Positions 27,436 through 35,954 of a stretch of 64,000 bases of DNA are shown piece after piece. Origin of the DNA: Amycolatopsis thermalba. GTDB taxonomy: Bacteria > Actinomycetota > Actinomycetes > Mycobacteriales > Pseudonocardiaceae. The notes under the pieces were generated by a model that ran no database searches, had not been told where the DNA came from, and worked only from the letters and a program-made list of their open reading frames with translations. Position 1 is the first letter of the stretch; the number at the start of each line of letters is the position of its first letter. The position numbers and the translations under genes are program-made. The stretch is from contig NZ_PQHW01000005.1 of assembly GCF_003385215.1 (NCBI RefSeq), forward strand, positions 62,001 through 126,000, written 5' to 3'.

Positions 27436-28656
27436 ATGCGCGCTCCCGCCTTCCTGCTCGGCGCCGTCCTGCTGGCCGGTCTCCTCACCGGGCCGCCGGC
27501 CGCGACCGCGGCGCCCGCGCTGCGGGAGGTCCTGCTCGTCGGCAACAACTGGGAGGGCACGGCCGACGTCCTCGCCGCCACCGGGGACTTCCACCGCATC
27601 GGCCGCATCGACGTCATCCCGGACCGGGACGAGCGGCTCCGCGAGATCCACCTCGACCCGGTCCGGCTCGCGTTCTTCCTGGGCATCCGGCACACCGTCG
27701 GGGAGGGGCACGACCAGTTCGCCGACGACATGTACGCCACGCCCGACGGCTCGGCGATCGTGGTGTCCCGCCCCAGTTTCGCCGACGTCGTCTCGATCGA
27801 CGCCGGCACCGGGGCGATCAACTGGCGCTTCCCCGTCTCCGGTTTCCGGGCCGACCACATGGCGGTCTCGCCGGACGGGCTGCGCGTGGCGGTGTCGGCG
27901 TCCACCAGCAACCGGGTGCACGTGCTCGACATCCGCACCGGCGCCGAACTCGGGTCGTTCGCCACCGGGGACAAGCCGCACGAAAACGTGTTCTCGGCGG
28001 ACGGGCGGTACCTGTGGAACATGTCCATCGGGGAGGTCAACAACGACCTCGACGCGCCGATCCTCGACCCGCTGAAGGGCGACCGCCGCATCACCGTGGT
28101 CGACGCCGCGACCTTCCGGCAGGTGCGGATCATCGACATGCGGCCGCGGCTGGACGCGTTCGGCCGTGCCGACCACTCGGACGCGGTGCGGCCGGTCGCG
28201 TTCAGCCCGGACGAGTCCACTTTGTACTTCCAGGTTTCGTTCTTCAACGGGTTCTTCGAGTACGACGTGCGCGGTGACCGGATCACGCGCATGAAGACGC
28301 TGCCGGAGAACCCGGCGACGAGCGACGACCGCACGACCTTCGTCAACGACTCGCGCCACCACGGCCTGTCGATGAACCCCGCGGGCACGAAGCTCTGCGT
28401 GGCCGGCACGATGGACGACTACGCGACGATCGTCGACCGCGCGACGCTGCGGGAGGGCCCGCTGGTGACGGCGAGCAAGCCGTACTGGGCCACGGTCAGC
28501 GGGGACGGCGCCGCGTGCGTGATCTCGGAGAGCGGGACGGACCAGGTGACCGCGATCGACTTCGCGACCGGGCGGAAGATCACCTCGGTTCCGGTGGGCG
28601 ATCACCCGCAGCGGGTGCGGCTGGCGCGCCTTCCCGCGAACTGGCCGGGCCGGTGA
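27436..28656 (+). CDS. Exported YncE-like beta-propeller protein
   Basis: A 406-residue protein with a Sec signal peptide (MRAPAFLLGAVLLAGLLTGP, AAPA). The rest is built of about seven YVTN-type blades: FADVVSIDAGTG, HMAVSPDGLRVAVSAS, NRVHVLDIRTG, AFSPDESTLYF, ATVSGDG and DQVTAIDFATGRKI. Such propellers bind other macromolecules or act as scaffold outside the cell; no catalytic motif is seen. A good ribosome binding site CGGAGGAAG precedes the ATG. Part of its last codons recurs 73 bases downstream. Confidence 0.85.
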   Translation: MRAPAFLLGAVLLAGLLTGPPAATAAPALREVLLVGNNWEGTADVLAATGDFHRIGRIDVIPDRDERLREIHLDPVRLAFFLGIRHTVGEGHDQFADDMYATPDGSAIVVSRPSFADVVSIDAGTGAINWRFPVSGFRADHMAVSPDGLRVAVSASTSNRVHVLDIRTGAELGSFATGDKPHENVFSADGRYLWNMSIGEVNNDLDAPILDPLKGDRRITVVDAATFRQVRIIDMRPRLDAFGRADHSDAVRPVAFSPDESTLYFQVSFFNGFFEYDVRGDRITRMKTLPENPATSDDRTTFVNDSRHHGLSMNPAGTKLCVAGTMDDYATIVDRATLREGPLVTASKPYWATVSGDGAACVISESGTDQVTAIDFATGRKITSVPVGDHPQRVRLARLPANWPGR

Positions 28657-28711
28657 TCGGTGCGGGCGTCTCGCCGCCGGTGACCACCCGCGGCTGGCGC
28701 GCCTTCCCGCG
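28618..28711 (+). repeat. Exact 21-bp direct repeat at a gene end (period 73)
   Basis: Bases 28618-28638, within the last codons of the propeller gene, recur at 28691-28711 at the end of the convergent MarR gene. Third example in this window of the end of a gene being copied a short way downstream, here short enough that chance similarity in GC-rich DNA cannot be excluded. Confidence 0.6.
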
Positions 28712-28717
28712 GGCTGG

Positions 28718-29212
28718 TCAGGCCTTCGGCTTGCGGCGTGAGGTCGCCGAGCGCGGCGGTGCCGCGCGCATCCGCTCGCGCACCCCGCTCAGGATGCCGC
28801 TCAGGGTGGTGAGGTCGCGCCGCGACAGCCCCTCGAACAGCATCGTCCGCACCACCTCGACGTGCCCGGGCAGGACGCGCGCCACCATGTCCCGGCCGGC
28901 GTCGGTGATCGTCACCGTCACGCTGCGCTCGTCGTCCTCGGACGGGCGGCGCGTGACCAGCCCGGCCTTGTCCAGCAGCCCCGCCTGGTAGGTCAGGCCG
29001 CTGCGGCTGTAGACCACCCCGTCGGCCAGGTCCGTCATCCGCTGGCCGCCGCCGGGGGAGTTCGCGAGCCGGGCGAGGATCTGGAACTGCACCCAGCTGA
29101 GCGGCCCGGCGGCACGCAACTGCTGTTCCACCGCGTGCTGCAGGAGGCTGCTGACCTCCATCAGCGCGAAGTAGGCGTCCAGCTGCTCGGCGTCCAGTGC
29201 GTCGTGGCTCAC
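28718..29212 (-). CDS. MarR family transcriptional regulator
   Basis: A 164-residue winged-helix protein: LSWVQFQILARLAN, RMTDLADGVVYSRSGLTYQA (recognition helix) and the wing RRPSEDDERSVTVTIT are all standard MarR. Divergent from a quinone-reductase-like gene, with two palindromes between the genes; regulation of itself and of the reductase is the obvious reading. GTG or ATG near 29212 is the start. Confidence 0.9.
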   Translation of the reverse strand: MSHDALDAEQLDAYFALMEVSSLLQHAVEQQLRAAGPLSWVQFQILARLANSPGGGQRMTDLADGVVYSRSGLTYQAGLLDKAGLVTRRPSEDDERSVTVTITDAGRDMVARVLPGHVEVVRTMLFEGLSRRDLTTLSGILSGVRERMRAAPPRSATSRRKPKA

Positions 29213-29227
29213 ATCCGGATTCTACTT

Positions 29228-29277
29228 GCTTCGACTTCGAAGCGTGCTACGGTCTACATATGCTTCGAATTCGGAGC
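29228..29277. promoter_or_regulatory. Two 16-bp MarR operators
   Basis: GCTTCGA-CT-TCGAAGC (29228-29243) is a perfect palindrome; GCTTCGA-AT-TCGGAGC (29262-29277) has one mismatch. Their centres are 34 bases apart in the divergent MarR/reductase spacer, the typical double-operator layout of MarR autoregulation. Confidence 0.75.
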
Positions 29278-29295
29278 AAGAATCGAGGAGAGATC

Positions 29296-30207
29296 ATGCG
29301 AGCAGTGCGGTACCACGAGTACGGCGGAGCCGAAGTCCTGCGTCCCGAGGAGGCCGAGCGCCCGGCGCCCGGGCCGGGCCAGGTCCTGGTGCGGGTCGCG
29401 GGCACCAGCTTCAACGGCGCCGACGCCCTGATCCGCGCCGGTGTGCTGCGGGAGGTCTTCCCGGTGCGCCTGCCCCACATCCCCGGCGTGGACGTGTCCG
29501 GCACCGTCGCGGAGACCGGGGACGGCGTGACCGGCTTCCGGGCCGGCGACCCGGTGATCGGGTTCCTGCCGATCATCGACGGCGGCGCGGCCGCCGAGTA
29601 CGTCCTCGCCCCGGCCGAGGTGCTCACCGCCGCGCCGGAGTCCGTCCCCGCGGCCGACGCCGCGGCCCTCCCGGTGGTGGGGCTCACCGCCTGGCAGGCC
29701 CTGTTCGAGCTGGGCGAGGTGCGGGCCGGGCAGCGCGTGCTGGTCAACGGCGCGGGCGGCGCCGTCGGCGGGTACGCGGTGCAGCTGGCCGCCCAGGCCG
29801 GGGCGACGGTCGTCGCCACGGCTCGCGAAGCCCATGCCGAGCGGCTGCGGTCCTACGGCGCGGCGCGGGTCGTCGGCCACGGCGACTGGGACGCGGTGCG
29901 CGAACCGGTCGACGTGGTGGTGAACCTGGCGCCGGCGACCCCGCCGGAGCTGACCGCGCTGGTGCGCGAGGGCGGCATCGTGGTGAGCAGCGCGACGCCG
30001 CCGGAGCCGGACGAGTCCCGCGGGGTGCGAGCCGCCCGCGTCTTCGTCCGCAGCGACGCCGGGCAGCTGCGCCACCTGGTGCGGGAGGTCGACGCCGGAC
30101 GGCTGCGCATCCACGTCGCCGACCGCCGCCCGCTGCACGAACTGGCCGCGGTCCACGAGGAGGCCGCCGCCGGGAAACTCGCCGGCAAGACGGTGCTGCT
30201 GCCCTGA
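29296..30207 (+). CDS. Quinone oxidoreductase-like medium-chain dehydrogenase (zinc-free)
   Basis: A 303-residue MDR enzyme: GGAEVLRPEEAERPAPG opening, GVDVSGTVAETGDGV in the catalytic domain and VLVNGAGGAVGGYAVQLA as the NADPH Rossmann motif. Catalytic zinc cysteines are absent, as in QOR-type reductases. ATG at 29296 follows GAGGAGAG. Under MarR control it probably deals with quinones or other electrophiles. Confidence 0.9.
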   Translation: MRAVRYHEYGGAEVLRPEEAERPAPGPGQVLVRVAGTSFNGADALIRAGVLREVFPVRLPHIPGVDVSGTVAETGDGVTGFRAGDPVIGFLPIIDGGAAAEYVLAPAEVLTAAPESVPAADAAALPVVGLTAWQALFELGEVRAGQRVLVNGAGGAVGGYAVQLAAQAGATVVATAREAHAERLRSYGAARVVGHGDWDAVREPVDVVVNLAPATPPELTALVREGGIVVSSATPPEPDESRGVRAARVFVRSDAGQLRHLVREVDAGRLRIHVADRRPLHELAAVHEEAAAGKLAGKTVLLP

Positions 30208-30232
30208 CCGGCGCTGGAGGGGTGGCCGTGTC

Positions 30233-30266
30233 GTGACTCCTGGTCCGGCGCCGGACCAGGAATCAC
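30233..30266. terminator. Bidirectional hairpin terminator
   Basis: TCCTGGTCCG pairs with CGGACCAGGA around GCGC, extended after one mismatch by GTGA (30233-30236) with TCAC (30263-30266). It lies between the convergent reductase and sigma factor genes. Confidence 0.75.
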
Positions 30267-30283
30267 GAGTCCACATCGGACGA

Positions 30284-31144
30284 TCACCGGCGCAGTTCGG
30301 CCACCTTGTCCAGCCAGCCCAGCTTGTGCGGGTTGTTGATCCCGTAGATGCGGGTGATCCGGCCGTTTTCGACCACCAGGCTCAGCGCGGCGGCCGAGCC
30401 CTCGACGTCGAGCCGGACGCCCGGCATCCCGTTGACCCAGGTGGCGCTCGCGGTGAACCCGGTGCGCTCGGCGGCGTGGGCGAGCAGCGTCGCGACCCGC
30501 TCGGCGCCGATGACCGGCTTGCGCGCCGCCGGCACCACGCCACCGCCGTCGGAGATCACCACCACGTCCGGGGCCAGCACGTCCACCAGAGCGCGCACGT
30601 CACCGTTGGACACGGCGGCCAGGAAGCGGTCCACGGCCGCCTGCTGCTGCGCCCGGTCCACCTGCATCCGCGGCCGCCGCGCGGCGACGTGCTCCCGGGC
30701 GCGGTGCGCGATCTGCCGCACCGCCGCGGTGCTCTTCCCGACCGCCTCGGCGACCTCCGCGTAGGACAGGTCGAACACGTCGTGCAGCACGAACACCGCC
30801 CGCTCGGCCGGGCCGAGCGTCTCCAGCACGGTGAGCATCGCGATCGACACGTTCTCCGCCAGCTCCACGTCCTCGGCCACGTCCGGGGTGGTCAGCAGCG
30901 GTTCGGGCAGCCATTCGCCGATGTAGTCCTCGCGCCGCCGGGACACCGACCGCAGCCGGTTCAGCGCCTGCCGCGTCACCACCCGCACCAGGTACGCCCG
31001 CGGGTCCCGCACCTCCGCCTGGTCCACCTCGGCCCAGCGCAGCCAGGTCTCCTGCACCACGTCCTCGGCGTCGGCCGCGGAGCCGAGCATCTCGTAGGCC
31101 ACGGTGAACAGCAGGCTGCGATGGGTGACGAACGGGTCGGTCAC
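30284..31144 (-). CDS. sigJ: SigJ-type ECF sigma factor with SnoaL-like C-terminal domain
   Basis: A 286-residue sigma-70 family protein. Region 2 (about 5-75: AYEMLGSAADAEDVVQETWL) and region 4 (LSYAEVAEAVGKSTAAVRQIAHRARE cut as LSYAEVAEAVGKS plus AAVRQIAHRA) are followed by a SnoaL/NTF2-like domain (DRFLAAVSNGDVRALVDVLA) as in M. tuberculosis SigJ. Such sigma factors lack a linked anti-sigma gene and are thought to be controlled through this C-terminal domain. GTG at 31144 follows GAGGAGGAACC. Confidence 0.9.
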   Translation of the reverse strand: MTDPFVTHRSLLFTVAYEMLGSAADAEDVVQETWLRWAEVDQAEVRDPRAYLVRVVTRQALNRLRSVSRRREDYIGEWLPEPLLTTPDVAEDVELAENVSIAMLTVLETLGPAERAVFVLHDVFDLSYAEVAEAVGKSTAAVRQIAHRAREHVAARRPRMQVDRAQQQAAVDRFLAAVSNGDVRALVDVLAPDVVVISDGGGVVPAARKPVIGAERVATLLAHAAERTGFTASATWVNGMPGVRLDVEGSAAALSLVVENGRITRIYGINNPHKLGWLDKVAELRR

Positions 31145-31206
31145 GGTTCCTCCTCGGGTCGCTCGGCATGCAGACACCGCCCGGCGCGCGGATGTGACAC
31201 CCCGGT

Positions 31207-31617
31207 TCAGATCCGGTTCAGGTAAAGGAACAGCCGCCGCGCGATGGCCTGGTCGGACAGCCCCTCGGCCATCAGGGCGAGCACCGGGTGCTCGCGTTCG
31301 GTGAGCCGCGCCAGCCGCCGGTCCGGGCCGGCCAGCAGCTCGCGGGCGTAGAGCTGCTCGACGTGCTGGGAGAGCACCAGAACCGGCAGCCCGGGCACCT
31401 CCCGGCGCGCGGCGAGCGCGGCTTTGAGCCCCTCGTCGGACTGGGTGGGCGGCATGCGGACGTCCACGACGGCGGCGTCCGGCCGCCACTTCAGCAGCGC
31501 GTCGAGCGTCTCCGGTCCGGTGGCCGCCGTCGCCACCACCTCGTGCCCGTAGGCCTCGAGCAGGCGGACCAGCCCGTCCCGCAGCAGGTAGAGGTCCTCG
31601 GCTACCACGATTCGCAC
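31207..31617 (-). pseudogene. NarL/LuxR-type response regulator, decayed (internal deletion, truncated HTH)
   Basis: The receiver domain starts well (VRIVVAEDLYLLRDGLVRLL, phosphoacceptor Asp in AAVVDVRMPP, VLVLSQHVEQLYARELLA). After ELLA the usual end of the receiver and the linker, about 60 residues, are missing and the text jumps to RLARLTEREHPVLALMAEGL. The HTH then stops at RRLFLYLNRI, before the recognition helix. No single-base change restores it, so it is a true remnant. It overlaps the end of the histidine kinase gene by 16 bases, the partner it has presumably lost. Confidence 0.8.
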
Positions 31618-32813
31618 GGCACCATCATCCTCACCGTGGTCGGACCGCCCGCGGGGCTGGTGATCGCCAGCGTCCCGTCGAACACCGCGAGGCGGCGGCG
31701 CAGCCCGGCGAGACCGCCGCCGTCCGGCTCGCGCGCGCCGCCCCGGCCGTCGTCGGAGACCTCGGCGACCAGCCCGGCCCCGTCGTGGGCGAGGCGGACG
31801 TGCGCGCCGGTCGCGTGGCCGTGCTTGACCGCGTTGGTCAGCAGCTCGGCGATGCCGAAGTACACCGCCGACTCGACCGGCGGGTCCAGACGCAGCTCGT
31901 CGGCCTCGACGGTCACGTCGAGCGGCGTGTCCAGCGTGAGCGCGCGCACCGCGTCGGCGAGGCCGCGCTCGGTCAGCACCGGCGGGCTGATGCCGCGGAC
32001 CAGGTCGCGCAGTTCGGCCAGGGACGACACGGCCCCGGCGCGGGCTTCGCGCAGCAGCGCCCGAGCTCTGTCCGGATCGGACTCCATCAGTTTCTCCGCG
32101 GTGGCCAGCGAAAGCCCGAGCGCGACCAGCCGTGCCTGCGCGCCGTCGTGCAGGTCCCGTTCGATGCGGCGGATCTCCGCGGCCTGCGCGATCGTGGTGT
32201 CCGCGCGCTGGGCGGTCAGCTCGCCGACCCGGTCCGCGAGCGCCATCGCCGGGGTGGGGCGCAGGAAGCGGACGGCGACCGGTCCGGCGACGCGCCAGGC
32301 GAACGGTGCGCCGGCGAGGGCGACCGCCACCCCGAGAACCACCGCGGGCACCGAGAACCACCGGACCGCGGCGGCGATCCCGGCCGGCGGCACGGCCGCC
32401 GCCAGGCCCGCGGTCACCGGGGCGATCGCGGTGAAGCGCAGGTCGCGCCACCGCGCCGGATCCCGCCACCGGAGCCGCCACTGCTGGTCCAGGCGGGCGT
32501 CGCGCTCGGTGCGCTCGTAGGAGTGACCGTTCCACCAGAAGCCGGTGGACAACCGCACCACCGGCGGCATCTCCCGGTAGCCGGCGGGGATGACGGTGCC
32601 CGTCCACTTCGCCACGAGCGACCGGAAGATCCGGCACACCGGCCGGGCGAGCAGCAGCGTCGCGACGGCCGCCCACAGCACCGGCGGTATCCACGTCCAC
32701 GGACCGTCCCACCACAGGGCCAGCGCCACGGCGGCCGCCCACACGGCCGGGACCAGCATGCTGACGACCAGGACCACCACCGCTCGCCAGAATCCCACCA
32801 CCACGTTTCGCAC
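31602..32813 (-). CDS. Sensor histidine kinase (HisKA_3/NarL-system type)
   Basis: A 403-residue membrane kinase. About six hydrophobic segments (VVVLVVSMLVPAVWAAAVAL first, more around residues 160-215) precede the dimerisation box RRIERDLHDGAQARLV with the phosphoacceptor His and the ATPase boxes LLTNAVKHGHA and SDDGRGG. GTG at 32813 begins RNVVVGFWRAVV; in-frame GTGs at 32828 and 32921 are possible starts, the last one only four bases after the ABC-F stop. Its cognate regulator gene is broken, so it is an orphan kinase now unless it signals elsewhere. Confidence 0.85.
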   Translation of the reverse strand: MRNVVVGFWRAVVVLVVSMLVPAVWAAAVALALWWDGPWTWIPPVLWAAVATLLLARPVCRIFRSLVAKWTGTVIPAGYREMPPVVRLSTGFWWNGHSYERTERDARLDQQWRLRWRDPARWRDLRFTAIAPVTAGLAAAVPPAGIAAAVRWFSVPAVVLGVAVALAGAPFAWRVAGPVAVRFLRPTPAMALADRVGELTAQRADTTIAQAAEIRRIERDLHDGAQARLVALGLSLATAEKLMESDPDRARALLREARAGAVSSLAELRDLVRGISPPVLTERGLADAVRALTLDTPLDVTVEADELRLDPPVESAVYFGIAELLTNAVKHGHATGAHVRLAHDGAGLVAEVSDDGRGGAREPDGGGLAGLRRRLAVFDGTLAITSPAGGPTTVRMMVPCESW

Positions 32814-32925
32814 GGGTCCACTGTGCACCGCGGAAAGCCGGGCCGGTACCGGATCGGCGCGGAAGTGGGGCTGGACCCACCCGGCTGGGCGCCCACCCGC
32901 ACCCCCCGGGGGCGCGGTCACCGGC

Positions 32926-34533
32926 TCACGCGCCCTCCAGCAGCCGGCCCCCGTCCAGGTGCAGGCGGCGCTCGATTCCGATGCCGGCCAGGAAGCGTTC
33001 GTCGTGGCTGACGACCACGAACGCGCCCCGGTAGGCGTTCAGCGCGGCCTCCAGCTGGCCGGTGCTCACCAGGTCCAGGTTGTTCGTCGGCTCGTCCAGC
33101 AGCAGCAGCTGCGGCGCGGGCTCGGCGAACAGGACGCACGCGAGCGTCGCGCGCAGGCGTTCGCCGCCGGAGAGGGCCCGCGCCGGCAGGTGCACCCGCG
33201 CGCCGCGGAACAGGAAGCGCGCCAGCAGGTTCATCCGATCGGCCGGGAGCATGCCGGGCGCGGCCGCGGCCAGGTTCTCCGCCACCGTGCGGTCGTCGTC
33301 GAGCAGGTCCAGCCGCTGCGACAGGTACGCGACCCGCCCACCGGCCCGCCGGATCGACCCGTGGTCGGGCTCCAGATCACCGCTGATCAGCCGCAGCAGC
33401 GTCGACTTGCCCGACCCGTTGGGCCCGGTCAGCGCGATGCGTTCCGGCCCGCGCACCGCCAGGTCCACGCCCGCGCCGAACAACTCCCGCTTGCGCAGGC
33501 CCTCACCGAGGAACAGCGTGCGCCCCGCGGGCACCGCGGTCCGGGGGAGTTCCAGGACGATCTTCTGGTCCTCCCGCAGCGACCGCTCCGCCTGGTCCAG
33601 CTTCGCCTTCGCCGCGCTGACCCGCGCGGCGTGCGTGCCGTCGGCCTTGCCCGCCGACTCCTGCGCGTTGCGCTTCAACGTCCCCGCGACGATCTTCGGC
33701 AACCCGGCGCTGGCGATGTTCCGCTGGGCGGTGCTCGCCCGCTTCGCGGCCCGCTCCCGGGCCTGCTGCATCTCGCGCTTCTCCCGCTTGACCTCCTGCT
33801 CGGCGTTGCGGATGTTCTTCTCGGCGACCTCGCGCGCGGCCTGGACGGCCTGCTCGTACTCGGTGAAGTTCCCGCCGTGGAAGGTGATCCCGCCGGCGTC
33901 CAGCTCCGCGATGCGGTCCATCCGGTCGAGCAGCGCCCGGTCGTGGCTCACCACGAGCAGGCAGCCGGGCCAGTCGTCGAGCACGGCGTGGAGGCGGCGG
34001 CGGGCGTCCAGGTCGAGGTTGTTGGTGGGCTCGTCGAGCAGCAGCAGGTCGGGCCGCTTGAGCAGCTGGGCGGCGAGCCCGAGCGACACGACCTGGCCGC
34101 CGGACAGGGTGTCCAGCCGCCGGTCGAGCGCGACGTGCCCGAGCCCGAGCCGGTCCAGCTGGGCGCGCGTGCGTTCCTCGACGTCCCAGTCGGTGCCGAT
34201 CGTGGTGAAGTGCTCCTCGGCGACGTCCCCGGCCTCGACCGCGGCGAGCGCCCGCAGCACCGGCGCGATGCCGAGCACCTCGGCGACGGTGAGGTCACCG
34301 GTCAGCGGCAGGTCCTGGGGCAGGTAGCCGAGCAGCCCGTCCACGGACACGCTGCCCGCCGACGGCCGCAGCTCACCGGCGACGAGCCGGAGCAAGGTGG
34401 ACTTCCCGGCGCCGTTGGGCGCGACCAGACCGGTGCGCCCGTCCGGGAAGGTGACGGACAACCGGTCGAACACGGGGGTGTCGTCCGGCCAGGAGAAGGA
34501 CAGGCCGGACACGACGATACGAGCATCGGACAT
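32926..34533 (-). CDS. ABC-F family ATPase, antibiotic-resistance type
   Basis: A 535-residue twin-ABC protein without membrane helices. Domain 1: Walker A APNGAGKST, LSGGQ, LLLDEPTNNLDLDA. A long basic coiled linker (about 225-310, rich in EKNIRNAEQEVKREKR) is followed by domain 2: GPNGSGKST, LSGGERLRA, LLLDEPTNNLDL. The long linker and the leader region upstream with a possible leader peptide and hairpin are features of resistance ABC-F proteins that displace ribosomal antibiotics. ATG at 34533 follows GAGGTTTCTCCGTC. Confidence 0.9.
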   Translation of the reverse strand: MSDARIVVSGLSFSWPDDTPVFDRLSVTFPDGRTGLVAPNGAGKSTLLRLVAGELRPSAGSVSVDGLLGYLPQDLPLTGDLTVAEVLGIAPVLRALAAVEAGDVAEEHFTTIGTDWDVEERTRAQLDRLGLGHVALDRRLDTLSGGQVVSLGLAAQLLKRPDLLLLDEPTNNLDLDARRRLHAVLDDWPGCLLVVSHDRALLDRMDRIAELDAGGITFHGGNFTEYEQAVQAAREVAEKNIRNAEQEVKREKREMQQARERAAKRASTAQRNIASAGLPKIVAGTLKRNAQESAGKADGTHAARVSAAKAKLDQAERSLREDQKIVLELPRTAVPAGRTLFLGEGLRKRELFGAGVDLAVRGPERIALTGPNGSGKSTLLRLISGDLEPDHGSIRRAGGRVAYLSQRLDLLDDDRTVAENLAAAAPGMLPADRMNLLARFLFRGARVHLPARALSGGERLRATLACVLFAEPAPQLLLLDEPTNNLDLVSTGQLEAALNAYRGAFVVVSHDERFLAGIGIERRLHLDGGRLLEGA

Positions 34534-34615
34534 GACGGAGAAACCTCGGAATGCGTGGCGGAACGAGTGGACGACGAGACGGCCACGACGGCAATATCCG
34601 CCGGTGGCCAGCTAG

Positions 34616-34634
34616 CTCCGGGGCTCACCCGGAG
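34616..34634 (-). promoter_or_regulatory. Leader hairpin upstream of the ABC-F gene
   Basis: CTCCGGG and CCCGGAG (seven perfect pairs) around a five-base loop that contains the stop codon of a ten-codon reading frame. A ribosome stalled on that frame would sit on the 5' arm, so this can act as an attenuator switch. TACGAT at 34694-34689 on the minus strand is a possible -10. Confidence 0.5.
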
Positions 34635-34654
34635 ATGTCGTCTTCACCTGCCAC
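34625..34654 (-). CDS. Putative leader peptide (9 residues)
   Basis: GTG at 34654 preceded by AAGGAG at ideal spacing, then codons for MAGEDDISG and TGA. It ends in the loop of the hairpin above and 91 bases before the ABC-F start. Leader peptides of this kind regulate resistance ABC-F and Erm genes by ribosome stalling; here it is deduced from layout only. Confidence 0.45.
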   Translation of the reverse strand: MAGEDDISG

Positions 34655-34754
34655 GACGGGTCTCCTTCGCACGAGTCACTCCACCTTGATCGTAGCAGCT
34701 CCGGCGATCACCGCACGGCGTTAACGCGCGGCCCGGACCGCGCGACTCAGTGAC

Positions 34755-35354
34755 ATGGACGACGCCGACCTGTGGCGGGCCGTCGACACCCAGCGCGTGG
34801 CGATCGCGGACCTGCTGGACGGGCTGACCGGCGACGAATGGGCCCGCCCGTCGCTGTGCGAGGGGTGGACGGTGCGCGACGTCGCGGCCCACCTGGCCAC
34901 CCAGTACCGGACCAGCCTCCGGGACGCGCTGGCCGCCGCGGTCCGGGCGCGCGGCGACATGAACCGGGCGATCCGCGACTCCGCGTGCACCTACCCCGGC
35001 ACGGACGGGCTCGCCACGGAGATCCGCGCCCTCGCCGGGTACCGGCGGACCCCGCCGAGCATCGGCGTGCACGAGGTGCTGCTCGACATCCTCGTGCACG
35101 GCCTGGACATCGCGCTGCCGTTGGGCAAGCACCTCACCGTGCCGCCGGAAGCCGCCGCGCACGCCGCGCAGCGGCTGTGGGACAAGCCGCGGATGTTCCA
35201 CGCCCGCCGCCGTTTCGGCGGGCACCGCTACCGCGCGACCGACAGCGGCTGGGCGGTGGGCGAGGGCCCCGAGGTGAGCGGCCCGGCGTGGGCGATCATG
35301 CTGCTGTTCGCGGGCCGCCCCGCCGCGCGGGCACACCTCACCGGCTTGCGTTAG
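34755..35354 (+). CDS. Maleylpyruvate isomerase family (mycothiol-dependent DinB-like) protein
   Basis: A 199-residue helical-bundle protein of the TIGR03083/MDMPI group: ADLLDGLTGDEWARPSLCEGW opening (cut in the text as DGLTGDEWARPSLCEGW), VRDVAAHLATQYR and HEVLLDILVHGLDIA, with the His residues expected to hold the metal. Such proteins are mycothiol-dependent transferases or isomerases of actinobacteria. Substrate unknown. The stop is TAG. Confidence 0.8.
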   Translation: MDDADLWRAVDTQRVAIADLLDGLTGDEWARPSLCEGWTVRDVAAHLATQYRTSLRDALAAAVRARGDMNRAIRDSACTYPGTDGLATEIRALAGYRRTPPSIGVHEVLLDILVHGLDIALPLGKHLTVPPEAAAHAAQRLWDKPRMFHARRRFGGHRYRATDSGWAVGEGPEVSGPAWAIMLLFAGRPAARAHLTGLR

Positions 35355-35445
35355 GCGGCGACGTCGAGCGCGGCGCGAGTTCGAGGGGACGTTCGTAGCT
35401 CGGCGAGAAGCGTTGCCCTGGCGGGGAGCCGGACCCGGGGCCGGC

Positions 35446-35724
35446 TCAGGCGAGTTCGGCCGAAACCACCGCGGGCAGCTCCCGCAGGCGGGCCAGCAGG
35501 TGGTCGATCTCCTCGCCCGGCAGCAGGACCGCGCAGACCATGCTGCTCTCCCGGACGCCCTCGCGGATGTCGACCGACAGTTCGTGCACCGGGCGGCCCT
35601 GCTGCGACAGCGCGCCGATCAGGGCGGGGACCTGCGGGGCCCCGCCGGTGAAGTACGTGGCGATCCGGCGCCGGACGAGCAGAGCCGAACGCGGGGCCGG
35701 GGTGTCGAACGTGCTGACGGACAT
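35446..35724 (-). CDS. Small ACT-domain-like protein
   Basis: A 92-residue protein; RIATYFTGGAPQVPALIGAL and VHELSVDIREGVRESSMVCA give the beta-alpha-beta pattern of an ACT domain, like the small subunit of acetolactate synthase but with no neighbouring biosynthetic gene. ATG at 35724 follows GGAGATCCGCC. The frame continues upstream into a stretch that would encode SLFFFGTWPGS with three successive Phe codons, which may be an accidental or leader-like read. Function unknown. Confidence 0.6.
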   Translation of the reverse strand: MSVSTFDTPAPRSALLVRRRIATYFTGGAPQVPALIGALSQQGRPVHELSVDIREGVRESSMVCAVLLPGEEIDHLLARLRELPAVVSAELA

Positions 35725-35954
35725 GGCGGATCTCCAGGAAGATCGAAAAGACCGGATGGATCCGGGCCAGGTCCCGAAGAAGAAGAGCGATCGCCGAACT
35801 GCGCGCCGGCGACCTGGGTTCAGCCGGCGCGCCGGGTTACGAGTCGCTGGGACGTCAGGCGCTGCACGGCGCAAGATTAACACGACCCCGCACCGATCGC
35901 CGAGACCCGTGATCGGGACGGGCCCGAGACCGGCCGGTTCCCGCTGGCCGTGCG

